Position numbers and translations under genes: made by a program
Assembly (NCBI GenBank): GCA_052035955.1
Contig: JBPOHD010000022.1
Coordinates: 1-13,911 of the forward strand
Direction: 5' to 3'
Origin: JAEUNJ01 sp052035955
GTDB taxonomy: Bacteria; Pseudomonadota; Gammaproteobacteria; Burkholderiales; Rhodocyclaceae
DNA: 13,911 nt
Notes under the pieces: model-generated
Told to the model about the DNA's origin: nothing
Database searches by the model: none
Seen by the model: the letters and a program-made list of their open reading frames with translations, nothing else
Part shown: one piece after another, positions 13,810 through 13,911 of the stretch
How positions within the stretch are numbered: the stretch's first letter is position 1
Layout of the letters: each line of letters opens with the position of its first letter

Positions 13810-13911
13810 TCAGGCGGCCGCGTGCGCTTCGCGCGGCAGCACCGGAAAGGTCTTGACGATGAACAGGTAGAGGGCGATTTCCGTGGCGATGGTCGCCACG
13901 GTCATGATCAG
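13810..13911 (-). CDS. hybB: Hydrogenase-2 membrane subunit HybB, C-terminal end only
   Basis: Only the last 33 residues are in the window. They show TIATEIALYLFIVKTFPVLP, the end of a transmembrane helix followed by the short cytoplasmic tail typical of HybB/NrfD-type quinone-interacting membrane proteins, and end REAHAAA. The call rests on this fragment plus its position directly before hybC, the order found in the E. coli hyb operon. The gene continues beyond the right edge. Confidence 0.72.
   Translation of the reverse strand: MIMTVATIATEIALYLFIVKTFPVLPREAHAAA

Overview
The window is GC-rich DNA, tightly packed, with codon use consistent with one genomic background. It reads as bacterial chromosome. 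The rpsF-priB-rpsR-rplI order with dnaB behind it, the Ala/Pro-rich tail on S6 and the general gene style point to a betaproteobacterium. A Rhodocyclales-like lineage is my guess from protein feel, not something I can prove. I see no insertion sequence, prophage, CRISPR array or integration scar.

Layout. (1) 1-939, plus: the 3' part of a PhoH-family ATPase, cut by the window edge. (2) 1065-4184, minus: dnaB, then rplI, rpsR, priB and rpsF. rpsF-priB-rpsR-rplI form one ribosomal/primosomal operon with a good sigma70-type promoter upstream of rpsF and a clear intrinsic terminator after rplI. dnaB follows in its own unit. The dnaB promoter region holds a striking degenerate tandem array with an exact 11-bp period, unit about GTGGATATCCG. 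(3) 4408-6040, plus: an HDOD protein and lemA. A 40-residue membrane mini-protein lies on the minus strand between them and overlaps the HDOD 3' end. (4) 6109-6933, minus: a two-domain universal stress protein. (5) 7174-7760, plus: tRNA-Arg(CCT) followed by dtd. (6) 7819-10378, minus: a small unknown protein and an unusually long acetyl-CoA hydrolase/CoA-transferase family protein, probably one operon. (7) 10680-13911, minus: the end of an E. coli hydrogenase-2-like cluster, in transcription order hybB (3' end only), hybC, hybD, a hypC/hybG-like chaperone gene and hybE, with the last genes translationally coupled.

How the parts fit. The rpsF operon links translation (S6, S18, L9) to replication restart (PriB), and the DnaB helicase that the primosome loads lies directly downstream. 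The hyb block encodes an H2-uptake [NiFe] hydrogenase: HybB is the membrane quinone-side subunit, HybC the catalytic subunit, HybD its C-terminal endopeptidase, the HypC-like protein the active-site delivery chaperone, and HybE the assembly chaperone. The CoA-transferase pair is a separate transcription unit.

The best candidate for something undescribed is the 11-bp phased array at 2540-2693. Its spacing equals one helical turn, its units resemble degenerate DnaA boxes, all in one orientation, and it sits immediately upstream of a candidate dnaB promoter. Secondary items are a possible self-regulating leader hairpin in front of rpsF, a priB gene whose conserved N-terminus runs upstream of its only standard start codon, and the small membrane-protein gene that standard length cut-offs would miss.
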